This document shows, piece after piece, positions 39,980-47,559 of a stretch of 60,503 bases of DNA. A program made the translations under genes and the position numbers. Numbering within the stretch: position 1 is the stretch's first letter; each line of letters opens with the position of its first letter. The stretch comes from JAWKIW01 sp046331175 (GTDB lineage: Bacteria; Actinomycetota; Acidimicrobiia; Acidimicrobiales; Acidimicrobilacustridaceae), in NCBI GenBank assembly GCA_046331175.1, contig JAXLRI010000020.1:1-60503 (forward strand). The letters are read 5' to 3'. The notes below the pieces were generated by a model. The model worked only from the letters and a program-made list of their open reading frames with translations. It had not been told where the DNA came from and did no database searches.

Positions 39980-40390
39980 TCAGGCGGTGATGTCCTTGAT
40001 CTTGGCGGCCACGGCGGCGGCGGCCGGATCGGGGGTGCCCTGCTGCATGGCCATGAGCTTGGTCATGTCGCCCTGGACCTTGACCTTGCCGGCCATGAAG
40101 GCCTGCATGCCGGCCTGCGGGTTCTGGTCGATGAAGATCGCCTTGGCGGTGGCGTAGTCGACGGTGACCGTCAGGTCGGGGGTCTCGAGGTGGCCGAGGT
40201 CCATCTTGACCTCGCCGTCGCTGGTGTCCATGTGGGCGAGGATGTCCTCGTCGGTGAACGGCGCCTCGGTGATCTGCAGGTTCATCTTGACGATGTGGGC
40301 GGGAGCGGACTCCGGCTTGGGCTCCTCCTCCTGGATCTGCTTCGCCGCCGCGATCCACTCGGGCGTGAGGAACTCGTGCTTGTCGGCCAC
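39980..40390 (-). CDS. SCP2 sterol-carrier-type lipid-binding protein
   Basis: A 136-residue protein with an SCP2-like domain: VTVDYATAKAIFIDQNPQ and AGMQAFMAGKVKVQGDMTKL are the conserved C-terminal half, forming the hydrophobic pocket that binds fatty-acyl or sterol-like ligands. The N-terminal part (VADKHEFLTPEWIAAAKQIQEEE) is helical. The GTG at 40390 is chosen because GGAG lies just upstream. The promoter (TATGCT) is ~95 nt further out, with a TetR-like operator over its -35 area. A role in lipid handling under the same regulator as the DHA2 exporter is inferred. Confidence 0.85.
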   Translation of the reverse strand: MADKHEFLTPEWIAAAKQIQEEEPKPESAPAHIVKMNLQITEAPFTDEDILAHMDTSDGEVKMDLGHLETPDLTVTVDYATAKAIFIDQNPQAGMQAFMAGKVKVQGDMTKLMAMQQGTPDPAAAAVAAKIKDITA

Positions 40391-40490
40391 GATGACTCCG
40401 TTTCCGACCGTCCCCCCATGGGTCGGTCGCCTTGTCGTTGGTGCTGTGTGGGACGGCCGTTCGGCCGGGCGCCGTGAGGCGTGCCGGGGC

Positions 40491-40496
40491 AGCATA
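40491..40496 (-). promoter_or_regulatory. -10 element for SCP2 gene
   Basis: TATGCT on the minus strand; predicts a ~95-nt leader before the GTG at 40390. Confidence 0.45.
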
Positions 40497-40516
40497 GGCG
40501 TCCCGCGCCCCCCCTG

Positions 40517-40534
40517 CTTGACTGCCCGGTCAAG
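40517..40534. promoter_or_regulatory. Second candidate TetR-type operator
   Basis: CTTGACTGCCCGGTCAAG: same arms and same spacing as 37766-37783, with a different centre. It lies about 20 nt upstream of the SCP2 -10 element, over its -35 area. Confidence 0.6.
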
Positions 40535-40619
40535 AAGCGACGGCCGTCACACGGTCGCCGGCGGGGAGCCTCGGAGGCCCTCGGTGGCAACCCCGGGCGG
40601 CAGGTGGCGGGGGGCCGCG

Positions 40620-40625
40620 TACGAT
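40620..40625 (+). promoter_or_regulatory. -10 element for gatCAB
   Basis: TACGAT, 8 nt before the gatC ATG at 40634. Confidence 0.5.
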
Positions 40626-40633
40626 GCGGCCCC

Positions 40634-40933
40634 ATGTCCGCCCTCTCCCGCGACGACGTGGCCAAGGTCGCCGGCCTGGCCCGCCTCACGCTCACCGACG
40701 ACGAGCTCGACACGTTCACCGGCCAGCTGGCCGCCGTGCTCGACCACGCCGCCGACATCGAGGCCCTCGCCATCGACGATGTCCCGCCCACCGCCCACCC
40801 GATCCCGCTGGTGAACGTGCTGCGCGACGACGTCGTCGGTCCCACGCTCGACCGCGACGAGGTGCTGGCCCAGGCCCCCGCCGTCGAGGACCAGCGGTTC
40901 AAGGTCCCGGCGATCCTGGGGGAGGAGCCGTGA
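40634..40933 (+). CDS. gatC: Asp/Glu-tRNA amidotransferase subunit C
   Basis: A 99-residue GatC, the clamp subunit that stabilises GatA against GatB. Family pattern: SRDDVAKVAGLARLTLTDDEL, then TFTGQLAAVLDHAADIEAL and the C-terminal FKVPAIL(GEEP). First gene of a gatCAB operon; it overlaps gatA as GTGA. The complex converts Glu-tRNA(Gln), and possibly Asp-tRNA(Asn), to the amidated forms. Confidence 0.96.
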   Translation: MSALSRDDVAKVAGLARLTLTDDELDTFTGQLAAVLDHAADIEALAIDDVPPTAHPIPLVNVLRDDVVGPTLDRDEVLAQAPAVEDQRFKVPAILGEEP

Positions 40934-42402
40934 GCGAGGCCGTCTGGGACGGGCCCATCGTCGAGCCGTCGCACGGCCCGTCGCACACCGCGGTGCGCAT
41001 CGCCGCCGCCGTGCGCAACGGCGAGCGGTCGGCCCGCGACACCGTCGACGAGTACCTGGCCGTCATCGAGCAGGCCGACGGCGACGTCCACGCCTTCAAC
41101 CTGGTCACCGCCGAGGCTGCCCGGGCCCGGGCCGACGAGCTCGACCGGCGCATCGCCGCCGGGGAGGACCCCGGCCCGCTGGCCGGCGTGCCCGTCGCCC
41201 TCAAGGACAACCTCTGCACCCGGGGCGTGGCCACCACCTGCTCGTCGAAGATCCTCGCGGGGTGGGCCCCGCCCTACGACGCCACGGTGGTGCAGCGGGT
41301 GCTGGCCGCCGGCGGCATCCCGGTGGGCAAGACCAACCTCGACGAGTTCGCCATGGGCAGCTCCACCGAGAACTCCGCGTTCGGGCCCACCCGCAACCCC
41401 CGCGACCTCGATCGGGTGCCGGGTGGGTCGAGCGGCGGCTCGGCGGCGGCGGTGGCCGCCGGGTTCGCCCCGATCGCGCTCGGCTCCGACACCGGCGGCT
41501 CGATCCGCCAGCCCGCCGCACTGTGCGGCGTCGTCGGGGTGAAGCCCACCTACGGCCTGGTGTCGCGCTACGGCCTGGTGGCCTTCGCCTCGAGCCTCGA
41601 CCAGATCGGCCCGTTCGCCAACACCGTGGCCGACGCCGCCACGCTGCTCGAGGTCGTCGCCGGTCCCGACCCGCTCGACTCCACCTCCATCCCCGATCCC
41701 GCCCCGGCCCTCACCTCGGTCCTCGACGACGGCGTGGACGGCCTGCGGGTCGGCATCATCACCGAGCTGCTCGGCGACGGCATCGCCCCCGACGTGGCCG
41801 CCCGCGTGCGGGCGGCCGCCGACGCCCTGGCCGCCGCCGGCGCCGAGATCGGCGAGGCGTCGGTCCCGGCCGCCTCGTACGGGCTGTCGGCCTACTACCT
41901 CATCGCCCCGGCCGAGGCGTCGAGCAACCTCGCCCGCTACGACGGCGTTCGCTACGGCCTGCGGGTCGACGGGCCCACCACCGGCGAGATGATGGACGCC
42001 AGCCGCACCGCCGGCTTCGGTGACGAGGTGAAGCGCCGCATCATGCTCGGCACCTACGCCCTGTCCGCCGGCTACTACGACGCCTACTACGGCAAGGCCC
42101 TGAAGGTCCGCACGCTGATCCTGCGCGACTTCGCCGCCGCCTACGAGCAGTACGACCTGCTGCTGTCGCCGACGTCGCCCACCACCGCCTTCCGCTTCGG
42201 CGACAAGGTCGACGACCCGCTGGCGATGTACCTCAACGACGTCTGCACCATCCCCACCAACCTGGCCGGCCACCCGGCCATGTCGATCCCGTTCGGCCAG
42301 GGCGACGACGGCCTGCCCGTCGGCGTCCAGCTGCTGGCCCCGGCCCTCGGCGAGCCGGTGATGCTGCGAGCCGCCACCGTCCTCGAGGAGGCCACCCGAT
42401 GA
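40930..42402 (+). CDS. gatA: Asp/Glu-tRNA amidotransferase subunit A
   Basis: A 490-residue amidase-signature enzyme that releases ammonia from glutamine for the complex. The Ser-cis-Ser-Lys triad is K92 (VALKDN), S167 (PGGSSGGSAAA) and S191 (SDTGGSIRQPA). Also visible are the GVVGVKPTYGLVSRYG segment and the C-terminal PVGVQLLAP. It begins in a GTGA overlap with gatC and ends in an ATGA overlap with gatB, so the three subunits are made together. Confidence 0.97.
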   Translation: MSEAVWDGPIVEPSHGPSHTAVRIAAAVRNGERSARDTVDEYLAVIEQADGDVHAFNLVTAEAARARADELDRRIAAGEDPGPLAGVPVALKDNLCTRGVATTCSSKILAGWAPPYDATVVQRVLAAGGIPVGKTNLDEFAMGSSTENSAFGPTRNPRDLDRVPGGSSGGSAAAVAAGFAPIALGSDTGGSIRQPAALCGVVGVKPTYGLVSRYGLVAFASSLDQIGPFANTVADAATLLEVVAGPDPLDSTSIPDPAPALTSVLDDGVDGLRVGIITELLGDGIAPDVAARVRAAADALAAAGAEIGEASVPAASYGLSAYYLIAPAEASSNLARYDGVRYGLRVDGPTTGEMMDASRTAGFGDEVKRRIMLGTYALSAGYYDAYYGKALKVRTLILRDFAAAYEQYDLLLSPTSPTTAFRFGDKVDDPLAMYLNDVCTIPTNLAGHPAMSIPFGQGDDGLPVGVQLLAPALGEPVMLRAATVLEEATR

Positions 42403-43898
42403 GCGACACCATCGACACCGCCGCGGCCTTCACCATCACGAGCGACACCACCGGCGACGTGTGGGAGCTGGTCGTCGGCCTCGAGGTCCACTGCGAGCTG
42501 GCCACCGCCACCAAGCTGTTCTGCTCGTGCCCGAACGTCTTCGGCGACGAGCCCAACACCAACGTGTGCCCGGTGTGCCTCGGCCTGCCCGGCTCGCTGC
42601 CGGTGCTCAACCGCCAGGCCGTCGAGCTGGCCATGCGCATCGGCCGGGCCCTGCACTGCGACGTGCACCCCTCGGTGTTCGCCCGGAAGAACTACTTCTA
42701 CCCGGACATGCCGAAGGACTACCAGGTCTCCCAGTACGACCAGCCGATCAACGCCGACGGCCACCTCGACCTGGCCGACGGCTCCACCGTCGGCATCGAG
42801 CGGGCCCACATCGAGGAGGACACCGGCAAGAACACCCACGCCGGTGGCGGCGGCCGCATCCACGGCGCCGACTACTCCCTCGTCGACTACAACCGGGCCG
42901 GCGTGCCGCTGGTCGAGATCGTCGGCCGCCCCGACATCCGCTCGCCCGAGCAGGCCAAGGCCTACGTCGACGAGCTGCGCGCCATCCTCCTGGCCACCGG
43001 TGCCTCCGACGCCAAGATGGAGGAGGGGTCGATGCGGGTCGATGCCAACGTGTCGGTCCGCCACGTCGGCGACCCCGTGCTCGGCACCCGCTGCGAGATC
43101 AAGAACCTCAACTCGCTGCGGTCGCTGGGTCGGGCCATCGAGTACGAGGCCAAGCGCCAGGTGCAGCTGCTCGAGGCCGGCGACTCGGTGAAGCAGGAGA
43201 CGCGGCACTGGGACGAGGACGCCGGGCGCACGCGCTCGGGCCGCTCCAAGGAGGAGGCCGAGGACTACCGCTACTTCCAGGAGCCCGACCTCGTGCCGCT
43301 CGACCCGGGCGCCGACTGGGTGGCCGCCGTCGACGAGGCACTGCCCACCCTGCCCGCCGCCCGGCGCGCCGCGCTGGCCGAGGCCGCCGGCGTGGCTCCC
43401 ACCGATCGGGGTGTGGTCATCGCCGTCGACCGCGGCCTCGACGGCCTCGCCGTGGCCGCCATCGCCGCCGGTGGCGACGCCGCCCGGGTGCTCAACCACG
43501 TCGAGCACAACCTCGCCGCCGACGGTGCCTCGTCGCTCGACCCGGCCGCGCTGGCCGAGCTGGTCCGCATGGAGACCGGCGGGCAGCTGACCGCCACGCA
43601 GGCCAAGCAGGTGCTGGCCGACATGGTCGACAGCGGTCGGGCCCCCGCCGACATCGCCGCCGAGCGCGGCTTCGAGGCCATGGACACGTCCGAGCTGGCC
43701 GGTGTGCTCGACGGCATCATCGCCGGCAACGCCGACGCCTGGGCCGACTACGTGGCCGCCGACGACGGCGACAAGCGGCTCAAGAAGCTCAAGGGCTTCT
43801 TCACCGGCGAGGTCATGAAGGCCACCAGGGGCCAGGCCGACGGCAAGGAGGTCAACCGCCTCCTCGACGAGCGGCGGGCCTCGGGCGCCGGCGGGTGA
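42399..43898 (+). CDS. gatB: Asp/Glu-tRNA amidotransferase subunit B
   Basis: A 499-residue GatB, the kinase/transamidase subunit that binds the mischarged tRNA. Hallmarks: VGLEVHCELATATKLFCSC, NVCPVCLGLPGSLPVLN, RKNYFYPDMPKDYQVSQYDQP, and EEDTGKNTH. The C-terminal YqeY-like tail is LKGFFTGEVMKATRGQADGKEVNRLL. The ~20 residues before the conserved core are poorly conserved in appearance. Last gene of the operon; 211 nt with no recognised gene follow. Confidence 0.97.
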   Translation: MSDTIDTAAAFTITSDTTGDVWELVVGLEVHCELATATKLFCSCPNVFGDEPNTNVCPVCLGLPGSLPVLNRQAVELAMRIGRALHCDVHPSVFARKNYFYPDMPKDYQVSQYDQPINADGHLDLADGSTVGIERAHIEEDTGKNTHAGGGGRIHGADYSLVDYNRAGVPLVEIVGRPDIRSPEQAKAYVDELRAILLATGASDAKMEEGSMRVDANVSVRHVGDPVLGTRCEIKNLNSLRSLGRAIEYEAKRQVQLLEAGDSVKQETRHWDEDAGRTRSGRSKEEAEDYRYFQEPDLVPLDPGADWVAAVDEALPTLPAARRAALAEAAGVAPTDRGVVIAVDRGLDGLAVAAIAAGGDAARVLNHVEHNLAADGASSLDPAALAELVRMETGGQLTATQAKQVLADMVDSGRAPADIAAERGFEAMDTSELAGVLDGIIAGNADAWADYVAADDGDKRLKKLKGFFTGEVMKATRGQADGKEVNRLLDERRASGAGG

Positions 43899-44109
43899 GC
43901 TCGGCCCGGCCACGACCCCGCTGACCTGCGGTTTCACGCCACCCGCCCGGTGTCGAGGCGCGCCCCGGGGCCCCGCAGGGCGGCTCCGGGAGCGCGCGCG
44001 GCGGCCGGCGAAATGAGCAACCCCTACTCAGGCTCGCCGGCGTGGGATGGTGTTCCCTCCTCCTCGCCGACGCAGATGCTCGGCCATCACCCCCTCGCAA
44101 GGAGACCAC

Positions 44110-44667
44110 ATGCTCACCAAGCGCCTGGCGGCCCTGGGCCTGGCCGCCGCCCTCGCCCTCCCGATGGCTGCGGCCTGCTCCAAGTCGAGCGAGTCGAGCA
44201 CCTCGAACACCAGCGCCTCGTCGACCACCACCGCCAAGAGCGGCGGCTCCTCCAGCGGGGGCACCACGGCCGGTGGCGGCTCGTCCAGCGGGGGCAGCAG
44301 CTCGGGCACGCCCAGCTCCGCTGACTGCCTGAAGGCGGCCGGCCAGTTCACCTCCCTGATCGGCAAGTCGACCGCCGCCCTCGCTCCGGGGCAGTCGGTC
44401 GACGCCGCCGAGCTCCAGGCCGAGGTCGACCAGCTCAAGGGCTCGGTGCCAGCCGACCTGCAGAAGGACATGCAGACCTGGTCCGATGCCTTCACCCAGT
44501 ACATCAACAACATCAAGGACCTGAACCTCTCGGATCCGTCCTCGTTCACGAACCCGGCCACGATGCAGAAGATCCAGGACGCCAGCAAGCCGATCGAGAG
44601 CTCCGACTTCAAGACGGCCGAGAACAACATCCAGGCCTACTTCAACAAGTGCCAGGCCACGCCCTGA
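44110..44667 (+). CDS. Putative lipoprotein, paralogue 1
   Basis: A 185-residue protein with a lipoprotein signal peptide: MLTKRLAALGLAAALALPMA followed by AACSKS, with Cys24 as the probable lipid-modified residue. A long Ser/Thr/Gly-rich linker (residues ~30-68) leads to a helical domain (DAAELQAEVDQLKGSVPADL, FTQYINNIKDLNL, IQAYFNKCQATP) with two Cys that may bridge. The ATG at 44110 has AAGGAG upstream. The helical domain aligns by eye with that of the next gene (PATMQKIQDASKPIES versus PATVARLQAASDELAS). Function unknown. Confidence 0.75.
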   Translation: MLTKRLAALGLAAALALPMAAACSKSSESSTSNTSASSTTTAKSGGSSSGGTTAGGGSSSGGSSSGTPSSADCLKAAGQFTSLIGKSTAALAPGQSVDAAELQAEVDQLKGSVPADLQKDMQTWSDAFTQYINNIKDLNLSDPSSFTNPATMQKIQDASKPIESSDFKTAENNIQAYFNKCQATP

Positions 44668-44731
44668 TCGCCACCTCGTGACGCCCCCGTCCCGACCGGC
44701 CGCCGCACTGCGGTGGGTGGCGGGACGGGAC

Positions 44732-44737
44732 TAGCGT
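44732..44737 (+). promoter_or_regulatory. -10 element for lipoprotein 2 gene
   Basis: TAGCGT, 7 nt before the ATG at 44745. Confidence 0.45.
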
Positions 44738-44744
44738 CCCGTCG

Positions 44745-45371
44745 ATGTCCGAGTCGATGGCGGCCCACCGTTGCGGTCCTTCGAGGATCCGCCGCCGGGG
44801 GGCCGCCATCGTCGCGCTCGGGCTGGTGGCCGGCCTCGCCGCCGCCGGTCTGGCGGGCTGCTCGCGCGACCAGGCAGCCGCCCCCGCCGCCACCACCGCC
44901 TCGACGGTCGACCTCGCCAAGCAGGCCAAGGACCTCAACGAGGCCTCGCACCAGATCGAGGGGCTCGAGGGGTCGCTCGGTGTCGGGCTCACCGGCTGCC
45001 TGCAGACGTCGCTCGCGTACGCCACGTTGATGTCCGAGCCGCTCGCCCTGCTCGGCGGCACGGCCGACCGCGGTCAGATCGACCAGTTCAAGAAGGACAC
45101 GGCCGAGGTGGCCGCCGCCATCCCGGTCGAGGTCAAGCCGCAGTTCGACACCATCGCCAAGGCGTTCACCGACTACGCCGAGACGTACTCGTCGGTCGAC
45201 TTCGCCAACGTCGATGCACTGTCCGACCCGGCGACGGTCGCCCGGCTGCAGGCCGCCTCCGACGAGCTGGCCAGCCCGGCGGTCAAGCAGGCCCAGGCCG
45301 AGATCGACGCCTACTTCGCCCGGATCTGCCCCTCGCTGGGCTCGCTCCCGCCGGCCGCCGGCTCCCGCTGA
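44745..45371 (+). CDS. Putative lipoprotein, paralogue 2
   Basis: A 208-residue protein with a lipoprotein signal (RRRGAAIVALGLVAGLAAAG then LAGC, lipid-modified Cys ~39). It lacks the Ser/Gly linker of its neighbour. The helical domain runs from VDLAKQAKDLNEASHQIEGL to QAQAEIDAYFARICPSL and shares the order and spacing of helices, the NPAT/DPAT turn and the final aromatic-plus-Cys with the gene before. Leaderless start from TAGCGT. The pair looks like a tandem duplication of an envelope helical protein; no function can be assigned. Confidence 0.72.
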   Translation: MSESMAAHRCGPSRIRRRGAAIVALGLVAGLAAAGLAGCSRDQAAAPAATTASTVDLAKQAKDLNEASHQIEGLEGSLGVGLTGCLQTSLAYATLMSEPLALLGGTADRGQIDQFKKDTAEVAAAIPVEVKPQFDTIAKAFTDYAETYSSVDFANVDALSDPATVARLQAASDELASPAVKQAQAEIDAYFARICPSLGSLPPAAGSR

Positions 45372-45508
45372 CCCGTCCGCGTCGAGCGGTGCTCGCCGGC
45401 TCCGGGCCCGCGATCGTCGTCGTCTGGAGGGTCGGGGGCCGACGGCGGCCTCGACCCATCCGGCGGCGCGCCGGTGGATTCCACGGGCGGCGGCGTGGTC
45501 GGCTCCGG

Positions 45509-45514
45509 TAGAAC
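45509..45514 (+). promoter_or_regulatory. Weak -10 element for acetyltransferase gene
   Basis: TAGAAC, 7 nt before the ATG at 45522; the final T is missing. Confidence 0.3.
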
Positions 45515-45521
45515 GGCGGCC

Positions 45522-46766
45522 ATGCAGATCGACATCGGCGGCGTGGGGGCCGACGACCACGACGAGTACACCTGGGTGGCGGCCACCGCCTTCGCCTCGC
45601 CGCTGACCGAGGAGCGGGCCGAGGCCAACCGCGCCGTGGTCGAGCTCGATCGCCTCCTGGCCGCCCGCCACGACGGCCGGATCGTCGGCACCGCTGGGGC
45701 CTACTCGTTCGACCTGACGCTGCCCGGCGGCGCCACCGTGCCCACCGCCGGCGTGTCCGACGTGACGGTGTCGGCCACCCACCGCCGCCGCGGGATCCTG
45801 CGTCGGCTCATGGAGCGCCAGCTCGACGACGTGGTGGCCCGGGGCGAGCCGCTGGCCGTCCTCAACGCGTCGGAGTCGGGCATCTACGGCCGGTTCGGCT
45901 ACGGGCTGGCCAGCCTCTTCCAGACGGTCGAGGTCGCCACCGCCGCCGCTGCCTTCCGGCGGCCGGTCCCCGAGCCGTCCCGTCCGCTCCGGATCGTGCC
46001 CCAGGCCGAGGCCGCGACGTGGCTGGCGCCCATCTACGAGGCGGCGAGCCACGCCCGGCCCGGCACCCTGTCGCGCTCCGACGACTGGTGGGGCTGCGTG
46101 CTCGGTCCGGTGCACACCTGGAAGGGCGGCGGCGACCTGTACGTCGTCGTGCTCGACCCCGACGAGCGGCCCGGCGGGCTCGGCGGTGGCTATGCCATCT
46201 ACACCCTGACCCCGCGCGACTTCCCGGTCCACGGGCTGCTGTCGGTGCGCGAGCTGATCGCCGTCGATGCCGGCTCCGAGGCGGTGCTGTGGCGGTTCCT
46301 GCTCGACATCGACCTCGTCGGCGAGGTGCAGGCGCCCGACAGCCCGATGGACCTCGGCCTGCGCTGGTGGCTGGACGATCCCCGCCAGGCCCGGGTCACC
46401 CGGGTCCAGGACTACCTGTGGGTCCGGCTGCTCGACGTGGCCCGGGTGCTGTCGGCCCGCGCCTACGCAACCGACGTCAGCGTGGTGCTCGACGTGGCCG
46501 ACGACGTGCGGCCGGAGGTGGCCGGTCGCTACCGGCTCGTCGCCGACGGTGAGGGCGCGACGTGCGAGCGGTTGGCCGACGACGACGTCACCCCGGCCGA
46601 CCTGTCGCTCGGCATCGAGGAGCTCGGCGCCGTGTCGCTCGGCGGAACCCGCCTGCGCGACCTCGAGGCGGCGGGCCGGGTGGTGGCGTACTCGTCCGCC
46701 GCCCTCGCCGCCGCCGACGCCGCCTTCGGCTGGCCCGTCGCTCCCCACTGCACCACGCGGTTCTGA
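45522..46766 (+). CDS. Eis-like GNAT-family N-acetyltransferase
   Basis: A 414-residue protein of the Eis family: two fused GNAT domains and an SCP2-like C-terminal domain. The acetyl-CoA loop is VSDVTVSATHRRRGILRRLM (R-R-G-I), followed by LAVLNASESGIYGRFGYGLAS, a strongly conserved Eis segment. The C-terminus ends in CTTRF; in Eis the terminal carboxylate is the catalytic base. Eis enzymes acetylate amines, including aminoglycosides and protein lysines in mycobacteria; the substrate here is unknown. A few upstream codons are also open, but MQIDIGGVGADDHDE fits the family start. Confidence 0.88.
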   Translation: MQIDIGGVGADDHDEYTWVAATAFASPLTEERAEANRAVVELDRLLAARHDGRIVGTAGAYSFDLTLPGGATVPTAGVSDVTVSATHRRRGILRRLMERQLDDVVARGEPLAVLNASESGIYGRFGYGLASLFQTVEVATAAAAFRRPVPEPSRPLRIVPQAEAATWLAPIYEAASHARPGTLSRSDDWWGCVLGPVHTWKGGGDLYVVVLDPDERPGGLGGGYAIYTLTPRDFPVHGLLSVRELIAVDAGSEAVLWRFLLDIDLVGEVQAPDSPMDLGLRWWLDDPRQARVTRVQDYLWVRLLDVARVLSARAYATDVSVVLDVADDVRPEVAGRYRLVADGEGATCERLADDDVTPADLSLGIEELGAVSLGGTRLRDLEAAGRVVAYSSAALAAADAAFGWPVAPHCTTRF

Positions 46767-46789
46767 CGGCGTCGTCCGCGCCGTCGGCC

Positions 46790-46795
46790 TAGGCT
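46790..46795 (+). promoter_or_regulatory. -10 element for DUF2510 gene
   Basis: TAGGCT, 6 nt before the GTG at 46802. Confidence 0.5.
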
Positions 46796-46801
46796 CGCCT
46801 G

Positions 46802-47524
46802 GTGGCCGCGCCGGGCTTCTACGCCGACCCGCTGGGACGCCACCAGATGCGGTGGTGGGACGGGAGCCAGTGGACCTGCCACGTCGGCGGACCGGGTGGC
46901 GTCGGCATCGACGACGCCGACGGGCTCCCGCCGGTGCCGATCCTGCGCGAGCCGGTCCTCGTCTTCGACGAGCTCCAGCCCCACCAGGTCGGCGGCGCCA
47001 TCGACATCACGACCCTCGCGGGTGTGCGGGTCGGGACGGTGCGCACCCGGCCGACGCGCCCGCGGTGGAACGGCGCCGGTGACGTGGTCAGCGAGCTGCG
47101 CGACATCACCGGCCTCACCCTGGCCGTGCACACCTCGCCGTACGAGACGAGCAAGAGCCGCTGCCTCGTGCACGACCCCAACGGCCAGCTGCTGGGCGAG
47201 TTCCACCGCGGTCACTTCGGCGAGCTCACCGACGTGCTGCTCGGCCCGCTGCTGGTGGCCCGGTTCCCGGCCGCGGGCTCGGCCGTGGTGGTCGACGTCG
47301 ACGGTCGTCCGATGGCCGCGCTGCACCGCGAGGGCAAGGTCAGCTGGCAGAGCCCCTTCCACTCGAGCCGGCCCGACGAGCGGTGGATCTTCGAGATGAA
47401 GGCCTCGGTGTCGTGGCCGATGTACCTCCTGCTGCTCACCGTGCCGATCGACTCGAGCGTGCGCGAGGACCGTCGGGCGGCGTCGGCCTACTACGGAGCG
47501 ACCAGCACTGGCATCGGGATCTGA
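46802..47524 (+). CDS. DUF2510 protein with scramblase/LURP-like domain
   Basis: A 240-residue protein. Residues 4-28 form a DUF2510 motif (PGFYADPLGRHQMRWWDGSQWT), a short Trp-rich module typical of actinobacterial envelope proteins. The rest (GLTLAVHTSPYETSKSRCLV, DPNGQLLGEFHRG, VVDVDGRPMAALHREG) has the repeated strand-turn pattern seen in phospholipid scramblase/LURP-like domains. One C-terminal hydrophobic stretch (WPMYLLLLTVPIDSS) may touch the membrane. The gene converges on the MATE gene with only 35 nt between them. Function unknown. Confidence 0.78.
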   Translation: MAAPGFYADPLGRHQMRWWDGSQWTCHVGGPGGVGIDDADGLPPVPILREPVLVFDELQPHQVGGAIDITTLAGVRVGTVRTRPTRPRWNGAGDVVSELRDITGLTLAVHTSPYETSKSRCLVHDPNGQLLGEFHRGHFGELTDVLLGPLLVARFPAAGSAVVVDVDGRPMAALHREGKVSWQSPFHSSRPDERWIFEMKASVSWPMYLLLLTVPIDSSVREDRRAASAYYGATSTGIGI

Positions 47525-47559
47525 CCGTCGCCCGTCGATCCGGCCGGTGACCGGTGGTG

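Noticed and set aside
43899..44109. Terminator or small RNA between gatB and lipoprotein 1
   Set aside because: GC-rich stretches can pair weakly, but no stem stands out and no -10 at a clear distance could be chosen.
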